Assembly (NCBI GenBank): GCA_025997215.1 | Contig: BNUH01000006.1 | Location: 8,322 to 72,321 of the forward strand | Direction of reading: 5' to 3' | Origin: Clostridia bacterium | GTDB taxonomy: Bacteria > Bacillota_A > Clostridia > Christensenellales > Aristaeellaceae | Length of the DNA stretch: 64,000 nt | Shown here: piece by piece, positions 52,766 through 62,399 of the stretch | Numbering within the stretch: the first letter of the stretch is position 1 | Layout: each line of letters starts with the position of its first letter | The notes under the pieces: model-generated | Databases searched by the model: none | Told to the model about the DNA's origin: nothing | The model's input: only the letters and a program-made list of their open reading frames with translations | Program-made: the position numbers and the translations under genes

Positions 52766-53257
52766 ATGAATTCACTGATGGTCAAGAAATTTTTCGCGGT
52801 TACTTTGATAGGAGCAGTCCTGCTAATCGCGCTGGCCGGATGCCAGGCCAAACCCGCCGCCGTTCCCGTTAGCATTGAGGACACCGGCGCTGCGATACCT
52901 GTCGATTTGGAAATCAAAGAGAAAATGTTTGTGGCACAGACCAACGACGTTTACTTTAACCCGGAGGATTATCTGGGCAAAACGATCAAGCTGGAAGGGA
53001 TATTCAGCGTGCTGGACGTGCCCGAAACGAACATGACATATTACTCCGTAATCCGCTATGGACCGGGTTGCTGCGGCGTCGACGCGAACGCGGGGTTCGA
53101 GGTGGAGTGGGATAAGGCCTACCCCAAGCAGGACGATTGGGTGGAGGCCGTCGGCGTGCTGGAGTCTTATGAGGAGGACGGGAGTTCCTACCTGCGCCTG
53201 GCGTTGTCGTCGCTGAAAGTGCTGCCCGTCCGCGGCGAGGAGTATGTCAACCAGTAG
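52766..53257 (+). CDS. Lipoprotein related to TIGR03943/DUF1980-type proteins
   Basis: A 163-residue lipoprotein with lipobox LALAGC near residue 23-28. The mature part, YFNPEDYLGKTIKLEGIFSV then IRYGPGCCGVDANAGFEVEW, resembles the OB-fold-like C-terminal domain of TIGR03943/DUF1980 proteins, which also have a CC pair. These often sit with permease-like partners in zinc-responsive clusters. GGGAG lies 8 nt before the ATG at 52766. It follows znuB by 24 nt, so it is probably part of the zinc operon. Confidence 0.7.
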   Translation: MNSLMVKKFFAVTLIGAVLLIALAGCQAKPAAVPVSIEDTGAAIPVDLEIKEKMFVAQTNDVYFNPEDYLGKTIKLEGIFSVLDVPETNMTYYSVIRYGPGCCGVDANAGFEVEWDKAYPKQDDWVEAVGVLESYEEDGSSYLRLALSSLKVLPVRGEEYVNQ

Positions 53258-53305
53258 CACAAATATTAACATTCTATGAACTCGGTTGGATTCCGCTGAC
53301 CGCTC

Positions 53306-53334
53306 TTGACAAACGCGGCGAATCCGGGTATACT
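53306..53334 (+). promoter_or_regulatory. Promoter of tRNA-Asn
   Basis: TTGACA at 53306-53311, 17-nt spacer, TATACT at 53329-53334. Confidence 0.8.
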
Positions 53335-53370
53335 AGGCAACAGTTTCCGGTTCGCCGCTGGACTTAATAT

Positions 53371-53442
<72 letters not shown>

Positions 53443-53465
53443 CCATAATGGAGAGCGCAGGAAAT

Positions 53466-53489
53466 CGCCGCTTGTGCGGCGGTTTTTTG
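53466..53489 (+). terminator. Terminator after tRNA-Asn
   Basis: Stem CGCCGC-ttgt-GCGGCG followed by GTTTTTTGTT. Confidence 0.88.
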
Positions 53490-53509
53490 TTGACTCGATT
53501 GTATTATGA

Positions 53510-53638
53510 TCACACACTTATATGTTTAAGGCAGAAACCGTACTGAAACATCTCAACGTGTTCTTTCGATGGCTCGAACGTATTCAAAACCATTGTTAGC
53601 TCTTCACGTACACGTTTCCATTTAAGTAGTGAAAACAT
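53510..53638 (-). pseudogene. 42-codon fragment of an unknown AT-rich gene
   Basis: The frame starting at ATG 53638 reads MFSLLKWKRVREELTMVLNT and ends FQYGFCLKHISV. The open frame continues a few codons upstream (KPQWCVAK) without a ribosome binding site. The composition looks like coding sequence, but I do not recognise a family. It could be the C-terminal end of a deleted gene. The remaining part of 53490-53733 is AT-rich and otherwise empty. Confidence 0.3.
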
Positions 53639-53733
53639 CTTGGCAACGCACCACTGCGGCTTGCCTCACCGGTATCATATACTAAGCAGACAGCCGCAGT
53701 TAACTACACAGAAATCTTGCGCGCTGTATTTTC

Positions 53734-55347
53734 TTACCAACACGCAATATTGCTATCTGTCCGACCCTCCGTAGCGCCTACCAGCGCGTCATCCTCTGAG
53801 CGCAGTATGATCTGGCCGCGCCCAAATGCCGTGTGATTGAGCGTGACGTCAACTTTATGGCCGCGGCGGACGAGCTGCGACGCTATTTCAGGGTTAAATG
53901 AACTCTCAACGGTCATACGATCGTCGCGCATCCACTGCCAGCGGGGTGCGTCCAGCGCTTGCTGTGGGTTCATGTGATAATCGATAAGATTTGTGACAAC
54001 CTGCACGTGTCCTTGCGGCTGCATATACCCGCCCATCACGCCGAACGGGCCTACCGCTTTGCCATCCTTCATCAAGAATCCGGGGATGATCGTGTGGTAG
54101 GTCTTTTTGCGCGGCGCGACGCAGTTGACATCCGACGGATCGAGCGAGAAATCATGGCCGCGGTTTTGCAGGCTGATACCCGTACCCCGCACGACGATGC
54201 CCGAGCCGAAGCCCATATAGTTGCTCTGGATCATCGACACCATATTACCTTCGCCGTCAGCCGCGCAGAAGTAAACCGTACCGCTCTTAGGCGGGAGGGC
54301 CGCCGTGTATGATTTGGCGCTGGGACCAATCTCGCCGGCTCGCAGCGCTCCGTAGGATGGCTTGATGAGATCATCGTATGATACGCGCATGGCTTTGGGA
54401 TCGGTAACATGCCCCAGACCATCCGCGAACGCAATCTTCATCGCTTCCCACTGTGTATGGAATGCGTCGGACGATTCGCGGTGTGTGAACATGAACTCTT
54501 TGAGTATGTTCAGCGCCATCAACGCAACTATGCCTTGACCGTTTGGCGGTATCTCGCAGACGTCATAGCCACGGTAATGCACGGATATCGGCTCCACCCA
54601 AGAGGGCGCATAGTCCGAAAAGTCTTCATTGCTAAAGAACCCGCCGAATTCGTTGCTGTCCTCGACGATCCGTTCGGCAAGTTCGCCGCGGTAAAACGCT
54701 TCGGCGTTGGATTCGCCGATGAGTTCAAGCGTTCTGGCATGGTTGAGCAGACAAACGCGGCTACCGGCATGCAGCTCGCCGTCCGACGCAAAGGTGTTGA
54801 ACCACTCCGCGTATTCGGGGCCTTTGAGGTTGCGGGTGAAATGGTCGATCGAACCGGACCAAGCCCGCGCAAGATTAGGCGAGGCGGGATACCCATCGCG
54901 CGCATACTCGATCGCCGGAGCAAGGGTTCGCGACAACGGCAGTCGGCCAAACCTGCTGCTTAACGCGGCCCAAGCGCCCGGCGCGCCGGGTACCATCGTC
55001 GGTGTCCAGCCATGAGTGGGCATCTTGCCGTTTACGGATGCCTCGCGCGCCGCTGCCAGCGTCAGTGTCATTGGCGCCCAGCCGCTTCCGTTAAGCCCAT
55101 ACAATCGTTGATCCTTTTCGATCCACACCAATGCGAACGCGTCGCTGCCGATCCCGTTGGCGGTAGGTTCGACAACGGTCAGCGCGGCGGCGGTCGCCAC
55201 GGCCGCATCGACGGCGTTGCCGCCATGCCGCATAATGTCCAACCCTGCCGCAGATGCTTGCGGCGACGACGCGGCGACCATACCGTGGCTGGCATAGATG
55301 GGATAACGCATGGAGTGATATGGTATGAATGTAGGATCGTAGTTCAC
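53734..55347 (-). CDS. ggt: Gamma-glutamyltransferase family protein, GTG start
   Basis: A 537-residue Ntn-hydrolase of the gamma-glutamyltranspeptidase family, which cleaves or transfers gamma-glutamyl groups of glutathione and related peptides after self-cleavage. AAGLDIMRHGGNAVDAAVAT is the N-terminal block. SGTVYFCAADGEGNMVSMIQ contains the catalytic Thr. FGVMGGYMQPQGHVQ closes the site. No signal peptide is seen, so it is likely cytoplasmic. GTG at 55347 has AGGAGG 8 nt upstream. It is the last gene after a peptide ABC transporter, which suggests processing of imported gamma-glutamyl peptides. Confidence 0.88.
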   Translation of the reverse strand: MNYDPTFIPYHSMRYPIYASHGMVAASSPQASAAGLDIMRHGGNAVDAAVATAAALTVVEPTANGIGSDAFALVWIEKDQRLYGLNGSGWAPMTLTLAAAREASVNGKMPTHGWTPTMVPGAPGAWAALSSRFGRLPLSRTLAPAIEYARDGYPASPNLARAWSGSIDHFTRNLKGPEYAEWFNTFASDGELHAGSRVCLLNHARTLELIGESNAEAFYRGELAERIVEDSNEFGGFFSNEDFSDYAPSWVEPISVHYRGYDVCEIPPNGQGIVALMALNILKEFMFTHRESSDAFHTQWEAMKIAFADGLGHVTDPKAMRVSYDDLIKPSYGALRAGEIGPSAKSYTAALPPKSGTVYFCAADGEGNMVSMIQSNYMGFGSGIVVRGTGISLQNRGHDFSLDPSDVNCVAPRKKTYHTIIPGFLMKDGKAVGPFGVMGGYMQPQGHVQVVTNLIDYHMNPQQALDAPRWQWMRDDRMTVESSFNPEIASQLVRRGHKVDVTLNHTAFGRGQIILRSEDDALVGATEGRTDSNIACW

Positions 55348-55377
55348 AGGCGGATCCTCCTGAATATTACATTATCG

Positions 55378-56931
55378 TTAATGTGATGAGGCGTAGAGGA
55401 AGCACGCGATGAAATGCCCCGGCTCCACTTCCATCATTTGCGGCCGTGACTGCTCACACGCGGGCATACACTGCGGGCAGCGCGTATGGAATGGACAGCC
55501 TTTGGGCGGATGCAGCGCGCTGGGCACCTCGCCTTTGATTACGTGATCGTCGTCCTGATGTTCACGTACCACGGGACGTGGTACGGACGCCAGCAACGAT
55601 ATCGTATACGGGTGCATCGGATGATGGAATAAAGTCTTGTTATCCGCCAATTCGCAGATATTGCCCAGGTACATCACCATTACGCGGTCGCAGAAGTATT
55701 TGACCACGCCCAAATCATGAGTGATAAACAGGTATGTCAGACGCTTCATCCGGCTGAGATCATTGAGCAGCGCCAGTATCTGCGCCTGAACCGATACATC
55801 CAGTGCGGATACTGATTCATCCAGTACGACAAACCGGGGATCGAGCGCAATGGCCCTGGCGATACCCACCCGCTGCTTCTGGCCGCCGCTTAATGTGTGC
55901 GGATAAACATAGTAACGCTCGCGTTTGAGCCCTACCAATTCCAATAGCGCCATCGCCTTCTCGCGCCGGACGCCCGGAATATAATCCGTGTTGACAGCGA
56001 ATACTTCCTCGATAGCCTTGCCTACGGATTGGCGGGGATCCAAACTGGCGGCGGGATCCTGGAATATCATCTGCATATCGCGGCGTAGGACACGCATCTC
56101 CTCGGTCGTCAATTTACCCAGGTTGACCGCCGTTTCGTAATTATTGTCAAGTTTCGCCAAGTAAGTGGGATCGGCGCATAGTTCTGTCAACGGCAGAACG
56201 TCCCTGCCGCTGAATTTGTCGAACGCTTCCTGTCTAAACGCTTTCGATCGCATAAGGAATTCTGCCGCGTCGTCACGGGATTCTTTGTAGTAACCGCTCA
56301 ATTCCGTATTATCTATATTATCTATATTATTATATTTATTACGCTCCATGGCCGCTTCGAGCTTGGCGGCTTCGATCAGCGACTCATGCGCGCGTGTCAT
56401 TTCATGATGGCTTTGCCGGAATAATTGCTGTACTTCCAATAAATGGCTGCTGGTTATCAGCGAGCCTACCGTGCGTGATCCTTCACGCAGCTGGCGGGAC
56501 GCGTCTTTGCGCAGTTCCTTGGATTTATGCGATAAAGCGGCAACTCGCGCGGCAGTGCCGCGATCATTCTGACCGGAACTGCGAATCTTGGCGATCCGCT
56601 TATCAACATCTAGGGATTTCTGGTAGAATTCCTTAGCTTTTTGTTGATAGTAGGGCAGGCGTTCGATCTCGTGGTGGAGATATTGCGGGGCAATGTCCTC
56701 TATCGGTTTGCCATAATACAAGCATGCGCCGCTGGTTTGCTTATACAGCTGCAGTATCACGCGGCCCAGCGTCGACTTGCCGCAGCCGGATTCGCCGACG
56801 ACGCCAAACTTCTCGCCCTCGTACAGCGTGAAGCTGATATCCTCCATCGCCTTAAGGTTAACATTACGCTTGAGCGCGAAGGTTTTCCTTAATTTCCTCA
56901 CTTCGAATAGAACGGGCCGCGCCTGCATCAT
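55378..56931 (-). CDS. DppF/OppF-type ABC ATPase with large internal insertion
   Basis: A 517-residue ABC ATPase for peptide import, against a usual length near 330. [20 protein letters not shown] near residue 37 is Walker A. The Q-loop MQMIFQDPAASLDPR appears only near residue 290, so about 180 extra residues sit between them. The insertion is polar and helical, with coiled-coil character and a low-complexity segment (NKYNNIDNIDNTE) encoded by 9-nt TATTATCTA repeats at 56307-56341. TLSGGQKQRVGIARAI and RFVVLDESVSALDVSVQAQI are signature and Walker B. It ends with the family Cys-rich tail (CPFHTRCPQCMPAC). It overlaps the DppD gene by 4 nt. Confidence 0.88.
   Translation of the reverse strand: MMQARPVLFEVRKLRKTFALKRNVNLKAMEDISFTLYEGEKFGVVGESGCGKSTLGRVILQLYKQTSGACLYYGKPIEDIAPQYLHHEIERLPYYQQKAKEFYQKSLDVDKRIAKIRSSGQNDRGTAARVAALSHKSKELRKDASRQLREGSRTVGSLITSSHLLEVQQLFRQSHHEMTRAHESLIEAAKLEAAMERNKYNNIDNIDNTELSGYYKESRDDAAEFLMRSKAFRQEAFDKFSGRDVLPLTELCADPTYLAKLDNNYETAVNLGKLTTEEMRVLRRDMQMIFQDPAASLDPRQSVGKAIEEVFAVNTDYIPGVRREKAMALLELVGLKRERYYVYPHTLSGGQKQRVGIARAIALDPRFVVLDESVSALDVSVQAQILALLNDLSRMKRLTYLFITHDLGVVKYFCDRVMVMYLGNICELADNKTLFHHPMHPYTISLLASVPRPVVREHQDDDHVIKGEVPSALHPPKGCPFHTRCPQCMPACEQSRPQMMEVEPGHFIACFLYASSH
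56307..56341. repeat. AT-rich 9-nt tandem repeat inside the ATPase insertion
   Basis: TATTATCTA occurs twice in tandem, followed by diverged copies. On the coding strand it encodes Asn/Ile/Asp-rich sequence. Such tracts are prone to length change by slippage; nine-nt units would keep the frame. Confidence 0.6.
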
Positions 56932-57908
56932 ACCGCCTCCTCCGCCCGATGACAGGCGACTAAATGTCCCGCTTCGTACTCCGCCTCAACCGGCGCTTCG
57001 CGCCTGCAGCGTTCGTTAGCTAAGCTGCATCGCGGGTGGAATCGGCAACCGGGTATGTCCTCGGTAAGGTTGGGGAATGTGCCTGGAATAATCTGCAGCT
57101 TAAAGTCGTCGTCGTCCACGTTTGGGACGGCGTTCATCAGTCCGATGGTATATGGATGGCGCGGGTTCTGGAATATGGAGGCGACTGGCCCTTCCTCCAC
57201 CTTGCGCCCGGCGTAGAGTATGATCACACGATCGGCAATCTCGGCGACGACGCCCAGATCATGCGTTATGAACAGTATCCCGGCGCTGATATCTTTCTTC
57301 AGTTTTTTGAGCAGTACCATAACCTGTTTCTGGATTGTCACATCCAGCGCGGTGGTCGGTTCATCCGCAATAAGTAGGCTGGGCTGAACGGACAGCACCA
57401 TGGCTATCATAACACGCTGCCGCAGTCCGCCGCTTAATTGAAACGGAAACTGCCGCATTCTTTCGCGCGGATTCGCAATACCGACGCGCTCCAGATATGA
57501 TACGGCTGTACTATACGCATCGTGTTTGCTCATGCCTTTATGCCTTCGCAGACCTTCGGTCAGTTGAAAGCCAATTGTCAGCAGCGGGTTGAGCGCCGTC
57601 ATCGGTTCCTGGAAGATCATGCCCATCTTCTTACCGCGATAGGCATTGCGCTCTTTTTTGCTAAGGGTCGTCAGCTCCTGGTCTTCCAGGCGGATGCTTC
57701 CGGAGACAACCTTGCCATTCAGCGGCAGCAAATCCATCACAGCGAGTGTGCTTACGCTCTTGCCGCACCCGCTTTCACCAACCATGCACAGCGTTTCATT
57801 CCGCCCAACAGAAAAGGAGACGTTATGCAGCACCTCATAATCCTTTTGATCAATGCGGAATGTTGCGACCAAATCCTTTACTTCAAGGATCTTGTCAGAT
57901 TGTGCCAT
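56928..57908 (-). CDS. DppD/OppD-type peptide ABC transporter ATPase
   Basis: A 326-residue ATPase of normal length. [20 protein letters not shown] is Walker [14 protein letters not shown] the Q-loop, [20 protein letters not shown] the signature, [14 protein letters not shown]alker B. The C-terminal oligopeptide-type Cys-containing tail is [14 protein letters not shown]. The start is either 57908 ([10 protein letters not shown]) or 57917; GGAAGGCGGG fits either. It works with the DppF-type ATPase, two permeases and the binding protein. Confidence 0.92.
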   Translation of the reverse strand: MAQSDKILEVKDLVATFRIDQKDYEVLHNVSFSVGRNETLCMVGESGCGKSVSTLAVMDLLPLNGKVVSGSIRLEDQELTTLSKKERNAYRGKKMGMIFQEPMTALNPLLTIGFQLTEGLRRHKGMSKHDAYSTAVSYLERVGIANPRERMRQFPFQLSGGLRQRVMIAMVLSVQPSLLIADEPTTALDVTIQKQVMVLLKKLKKDISAGILFITHDLGVVAEIADRVIILYAGRKVEEGPVASIFQNPRHPYTIGLMNAVPNVDDDDFKLQIIPGTFPNLTEDIPGCRFHPRCSLANERCRREAPVEAEYEAGHLVACHRAEEAV

Positions 57909-58027
57909 ATAACACATCCCGCCTTCCTGCGCCATGAGATAAATGCTGTCGAACCGATGGATGAAACCGCAAGCCGCGGGCGGCACAGGAACGGCCTGCC
58001 CGCGGCTTTGCCCGATGCTGTTATCCG

Positions 58028-59581
58028 TTACTCGGCGATACCGAAGTCCTGGATGTAGAATGTGCCGCCAACGTCGCGGATGATGCCGGTGTATGCGTTG
58101 TTGTACGCGAATAGGTTTTGAGCGTTGTAGACGGGAACCACATCAGCCTCATCCAGGAGGAATTTGTTGCCCGCTTCCAGTTTCTCCAGCCGGACATCGC
58201 GGTCGACGGTGGTCTTGCTTTCCAGTATGAGCTGGTCGAGCTCTGCGCTGTCTACACGCGTGCGCTTGCTGCTTGCCTTGGTCTCGAAGTTCGGCTCCAG
58301 CAGCTCTGTGCCGTCACGGGTTACGTTGGACCAACCGTTCAGCGCAATGTCAAAACGGTTGTCTAATTGAGTTTCCGTAAGGAATGCTGACCATTCAAGC
58401 AGCTCCAGATGCACGTTGTTGAATCCTGCCGCGGTTAGGTTCGCTTGGAAGTATTCGCCTAGCGGCATGTACGCGGGAGTGCTAGCGATCAGGAATACCA
58501 GCGGCTCATCCTGCCAGCCGTTCTCCTCGACGATCTTTCTTGCGCCTTCCGGATCATAGCGATAACCGAATTCCTCGGCGGCTTCGGTGTAACCGAATAC
58601 CCGAGGCCCGATCATGCTGTTGGAATGTTCAGCATACCCTTCCATCATGTAGTCGGTGTAGCCTTGAGAATCCAACGCCATTGCCAGGGCAATCCTGAAT
58701 TCCTTGTTAGCCATCAATGGGTTTACGTATGAGGTGGGACGCGCATGGAAGTACGTCACAGCTGCCGCCGGTGAAGCGCCAAACGTGACCTCAGGGATGG
58801 ACTCGACGCGCGATATCTGCGGAACCGAAACGTTGGTCAGGAAATCCGCCTCGCCCGTTTCCAGCCGCGCGATGGCGGTGGATTCTTCCGGAACGATGGT
58901 GAACTTCACATTCTTGATGGCTGGCGCGCCGCCCCAGTAATCCTCGTTCGCTTCCAGCACAACATCCGCGCCGGATATGGCGCTGACAAACTTGTACGCT
59001 CCAGTGCCGACGGGATCTATCATCAGATCCTGCTTCTTCTGCGCCGTGGGCGATACGATGGCAAAGTTGGTGTGCGCGAGTTTCGCCAGCAGTACGCCGT
59101 CCGTGTAGCCCAGGTTCAAGCGAACGGTGTACTCATCCACGATATCAACTGAATCGATAGACGCGACCAGCGACGCGCGCGACGAGCCGAACGCCGGATC
59201 CTTTATAAGCGAATAGGTATACTGGAATGCCTCCGCGTTAAACGGCGTGCCGTCGTGGAAGTTGACGCCTTCGCGCAGCTTGATGGTTGCGCTCAACCCA
59301 TCCTCCGCGAATTCCGGCAATTCAGCGGCCAGCAGGCACGCGAACTCGTTGTTAGGCATCAAGCGATACAGCGTCTCGTACAGCTGCGCGTTGACATATG
59401 TGGAGACGGAGTCGTTCGTGCGCAGCGGATCAAAACCCGTATATGAGGCTGTGATCACGATGTTAAACAGTTTGTCCGGCGATACGGCGGCGGATGCCGT
59501 TCCACCGAGAGCAAACACCATAACCAACGCCAGGGACATCACGAGTGTCAGCAGCCGCCGTGGAGCCGAGTATCGATTCAT
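58028..59581 (-). CDS. Peptide ABC transporter substrate-binding protein (SBP_bac_5)
   Basis: A 517-residue exported binding protein. The signal peptide covers residues 1-32 and ends TASAA; there is no lipobox Cys, so it is secreted or anchored otherwise, unusual for a Gram-positive. FNIVITASYTGFDPLRTNDS starts the domain. ATIKLREGVNFHDGTPFNAE is the classic family block. It captures di- or oligopeptides or similar solutes. AGGAGG precedes the ATG. Confidence 0.92.
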   Translation of the reverse strand: MNRYSAPRRLLTLVMSLALVMVFALGGTASAAVSPDKLFNIVITASYTGFDPLRTNDSVSTYVNAQLYETLYRLMPNNEFACLLAAELPEFAEDGLSATIKLREGVNFHDGTPFNAEAFQYTYSLIKDPAFGSSRASLVASIDSVDIVDEYTVRLNLGYTDGVLLAKLAHTNFAIVSPTAQKKQDLMIDPVGTGAYKFVSAISGADVVLEANEDYWGGAPAIKNVKFTIVPEESTAIARLETGEADFLTNVSVPQISRVESIPEVTFGASPAAAVTYFHARPTSYVNPLMANKEFRIALAMALDSQGYTDYMMEGYAEHSNSMIGPRVFGYTEAAEEFGYRYDPEGARKIVEENGWQDEPLVFLIASTPAYMPLGEYFQANLTAAGFNNVHLELLEWSAFLTETQLDNRFDIALNGWSNVTRDGTELLEPNFETKASSKRTRVDSAELDQLILESKTTVDRDVRLEKLEAGNKFLLDEADVVPVYNAQNLFAYNNAYTGIIRDVGGTFYIQDFGIAE

Positions 59582-59654
59582 ACTAGATTCCTCCTTGTTT
59601 CTTTATTACATCCCGATCAATCGAGGTGTAAACCCAGCATGCGTCAGTCCTTCA

Positions 59655-60554
59655 TCAGTCCTTCAGGCTTGGATCCAGTACATCCCGCAGTTTGTCGCCT
59701 AATATATTGAAGCATATAACCGTTATCATTACAGCGATACCGGGTATGATAATCAAACTGGCACGCCGCCACATGTGTTCCTTGGCCTGGGCGATCATAC
59801 CGCCCCACTCGGACGTAGGCGGCGGAACCCCCATGCCTAAGTAGCTAAGCGTTGACACCGATATGATAGAACCCGCCATGCGCATCGTCGCGATAACGAT
59901 AACCAACGGCAGACAATTTTTGAGTATATGATTGAAGATAATCCGTGAATCCCGGGCGCCGATCGCACGTATTGCGAGAATGTAGTCCTCTTCCTTTATC
60001 TGCAGCACACGTCCGCGTATCATGCGCGCGAACCCTGGAATCGACCAGACGCTTATAGCGATCATAGCGTTGAACGTGCTCACGCCCATCGCCGCGATTA
60101 TGAGCATCGCCAGCAGTATTCCAGGAAATGTGAACAGCAGATCCATCACGCGCATGATCGGATTATCCAAACGCCTATAGTACCCTGCCAGCAATCCCAG
60201 CGTCACGCCGATCACCGAGCCGATAACGGTAGAAACAAATCCTACCATCAATGATATCCGGCCGCCCCAAAGCACGCGGGACAGGACGTCGCGGCCTAGG
60301 TGATCCGTTCCAAGGTAATGCCTGGGCGCGTAAGTCCGCGCCACAGCCGGATCCGAATTGTATTTGGCCCAGAAGCCAGGCGCGAGTTTCTTCGTAACAT
60401 CCGCAGTGTCCGGGTTGAACGGCGCTATCACGGGAGCGAGCAGTATCAGAATTATCTCGACCAGCAGGATAAAGAAGCAGACCGTCGCCAGCTTATTCTT
60501 GAACAGCTTCTGCATGGATGCCCGGAATATACGCTCGTGGTTGTTGGTTTGCAT
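59655..60554 (-). CDS. dppC: DppC/OppC-type permease
   Basis: A 299-residue permease with six membrane helices and an N-terminal extracytoplasmic loop. HYLGTDHLGRDVLSRVLWGG is the family block after the first helix. GARDSRIIFNHILKNCLPLV is the coupling-helix (EAA) region. The ATG at 60554 lies 10 nt after AAAGGAG; an ATG three codons earlier overlaps the site. It pairs with DppB encoded upstream. Confidence 0.92.
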   Translation of the reverse strand: MQTNNHERIFRASMQKLFKNKLATVCFFILLVEIILILLAPVIAPFNPDTADVTKKLAPGFWAKYNSDPAVARTYAPRHYLGTDHLGRDVLSRVLWGGRISLMVGFVSTVIGSVIGVTLGLLAGYYRRLDNPIMRVMDLLFTFPGILLAMLIIAAMGVSTFNAMIAISVWSIPGFARMIRGRVLQIKEEDYILAIRAIGARDSRIIFNHILKNCLPLVIVIATMRMAGSIISVSTLSYLGMGVPPPTSEWGGMIAQAKEHMWRRASLIIIPGIAVMITVICFNILGDKLRDVLDPSLKD

Positions 60555-60569
60555 GGCGGACATACTCCT

Positions 60570-61511
60570 TTACTGATACTTGATGCGCGGGTCGATGAAA
60601 CTGTAAAGTATGTCCACAATTAAGTTTACAGTGATGAACAGTGTAGCAATTATCAGTACGGAACTCTGTACAACAGGATAATTCCGCGTGTTGATAGCGT
60701 TTATGAGATAAGAACCAATGCCGTTGACCACAAAAACCTGCTCGGTGATGACCGCACCGCCCAGCAGACCGCCGAAGCTGGTGCCAAACTGGGTAATCAG
60801 CGGTATCAGTACGTTGCGCAGCGCGTGTACGCATACGACGACCTTGCCGCTCAATCCTTTGGATTTCGCAGTCCTGATATAATCGGATTGCAAGACGTCC
60901 AGCATAGCGGAGCGGCCAATGCGCGTGAATCCCGCTATCGTGCCTGTTGATAATGCGATAGCCGGTAAAATCACTTGACGGAAACCCAGCGGCGTCCAAA
61001 ACGGTTCCGTCATACCACCGGATGGAAATAGCCTGAACTTGACGGAGAATAAGTATATCAACATCGTACCCAACCAGAAGTTGGGCAAGGATATGCCCAT
61101 CAACGCTGTCGTAGTCAACGCGCTGTCGACCAGGCGGTCTTTATTCAAAGCTGTGATAATGCCTGTGGGTATACCGACTAGGATGGAAAGCAGTATACTG
61201 GCGCACGCCAGATTCAAGGTGTTCGGCAAGCGTATCGCAATCTCGGTTAATATCGGCTGACGTGTTGTAAACGACACGCCAAGGTTCAGCGTAATAACAT
61301 TTTTCAGATATAGACCGTATTGTACGAGGAACGGCCTATCCAGCCCCAGTACGGTGCGGACGCGGTCGATGTCCTCCGGCGAAGCGCTAGGTCCCGCAAC
61401 CATCATAGCGGGATCGCCTGGCGCGATGTACAGACTGCCAAACACGATGAACGTCATGCCCAGCAGCAACAGCAGCATTAGCAGGAGCCGCACACCGATG
61501 TACTTCGCCAT
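60570..61511 (-). CDS. dppB: DppB/OppB-type permease
   Basis: A 313-residue permease with six membrane helices. LLLGMTFIVFGSLYIAPGDP is the family start with the PGDP turn. SDYIRTAKSKGLSGKVVVCV is the EAA coupling region. GAVITEQVFVVNGIGSYLIN follows. First gene of the leftward transporter operon; GAGGGGGT precedes the ATG. Confidence 0.92.
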   Translation of the reverse strand: MAKYIGVRLLLMLLLLLGMTFIVFGSLYIAPGDPAMMVAGPSASPEDIDRVRTVLGLDRPFLVQYGLYLKNVITLNLGVSFTTRQPILTEIAIRLPNTLNLACASILLSILVGIPTGIITALNKDRLVDSALTTTALMGISLPNFWLGTMLIYLFSVKFRLFPSGGMTEPFWTPLGFRQVILPAIALSTGTIAGFTRIGRSAMLDVLQSDYIRTAKSKGLSGKVVVCVHALRNVLIPLITQFGTSFGGLLGGAVITEQVFVVNGIGSYLINAINTRNYPVVQSSVLIIATLFITVNLIVDILYSFIDPRIKYQ

Positions 61512-61751
61512 GGAGATACCCCCTCGTTATAGATGAGGAAGCGTTAGGAAGCGGGTTGTAAATGCAGGAACTACAGTGCGAACATGCATTTACCTTTATG
61601 CATCATAACATTGGTTCCTGGAATCGTCAAGGTGCCTGTCGAAATTCTGCGAATTGTCGGAATATTGTGTCGGTCATTATCGAATGTGCACTACAAAATA
61701 ATTTTGTTGAATTGCAAGCGCATCGACTATGCAAAACAAGGTTTATTCCTG
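61512..61751. other. Divergent intergenic region
   Basis: Lies between the leftward peptide transporter and the rightward chromate transporter. AT-rich, with small open frames that I take as chance. ATGCATTTACCTTTATGCAT near 61584-61603 is an imperfect dyad and might be a control site. Confidence 0.35.
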
Positions 61752-61780
61752 TTGACAATTCATATACCAGCGGTTAATAT
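61752..61780 (+). promoter_or_regulatory. Promoter of the chromate transporter pair
   Basis: TTGACA at 61752-61757, 17-nt spacer, TAATAT at 61775-61780. Confidence 0.8.
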
Positions 61781-61835
61781 ATTCATGATCAGTAAGCGGC
61801 TGACGCACTATTCTGGCAGAATGAGGTAGAGATTA

Positions 61836-62399
61836 ATGATTATATACGCGGATTTATTCTTAACCTTCGCGAAGATTGGCGGGCTGACATTTGGCGGCGG
61901 CTATGCGATGCTGCCGATGCTTCAAAGAGAGGTTGTTGAAAGCCGAAAATGGGCGACTGAGGCGGAGATAATGGACTATTATGCCATAGGCCAGTGCTTA
62001 CCTGGGATTATTGCGGTAAACACGGCGATTTTCATTGGCAATAAGGTCAAAGGCTGGCTCGGCGGCGTCATGGCTGGATTAGGCGTGGTGTTCCCTTCAC
62101 TGGTCATTATAACGCTGATCGCTACGTTTTTAAGTAATTTCGCCGATCTGGCGGTGGTGCAGAACGCGTTCGCGGGAATACGCGTATGCGTATTGGTGCT
62201 GATCATAAACGCTATTATGAAGCTGCGCAAAGGCGCGCTGGTTGATCTGGTGACGGTTATCATCTGCGCGGGGGTATTCCTGCTCGCGGTGTTTACTGGA
62301 TTCTCACCGATTTTATTCGTGTTGCTGGCGGCTGTCACAGGCGTTTTGTTCAAAGGACTTCCAGGCAGAGCTACTCCTAAAGGAGGCGCTGATTCATGA
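61836..62399 (+). CDS. chrA: Chromate transporter subunit 1 (short-chain CHR)
   Basis: A 187-residue membrane protein, one half of a split CHR-family transporter. FAKIGGLTFGGGYAMLPMLQ is the family start and AIGQCLPGIIAVNTAIFIGN the signature region (family S-PGP). Short CHR proteins act in pairs. Transport of chromate or another anion is the family function; the physiological substrate is uncertain. GAGGTAGAG precedes the ATG. It overlaps the second subunit by 4 nt. Confidence 0.88.
   Translation: MIIYADLFLTFAKIGGLTFGGGYAMLPMLQREVVESRKWATEAEIMDYYAIGQCLPGIIAVNTAIFIGNKVKGWLGGVMAGLGVVFPSLVIITLIATFLSNFADLAVVQNAFAGIRVCVLVLIINAIMKLRKGALVDLVTVIICAGVFLLAVFTGFSPILFVLLAAVTGVLFKGLPGRATPKGGADS

Noticed and set aside
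61562..61829. Two overlapping small frames upstream of the chromate genes
   Set aside because: They run through the promoter at 61752-61780 and lack ribosome binding sites.
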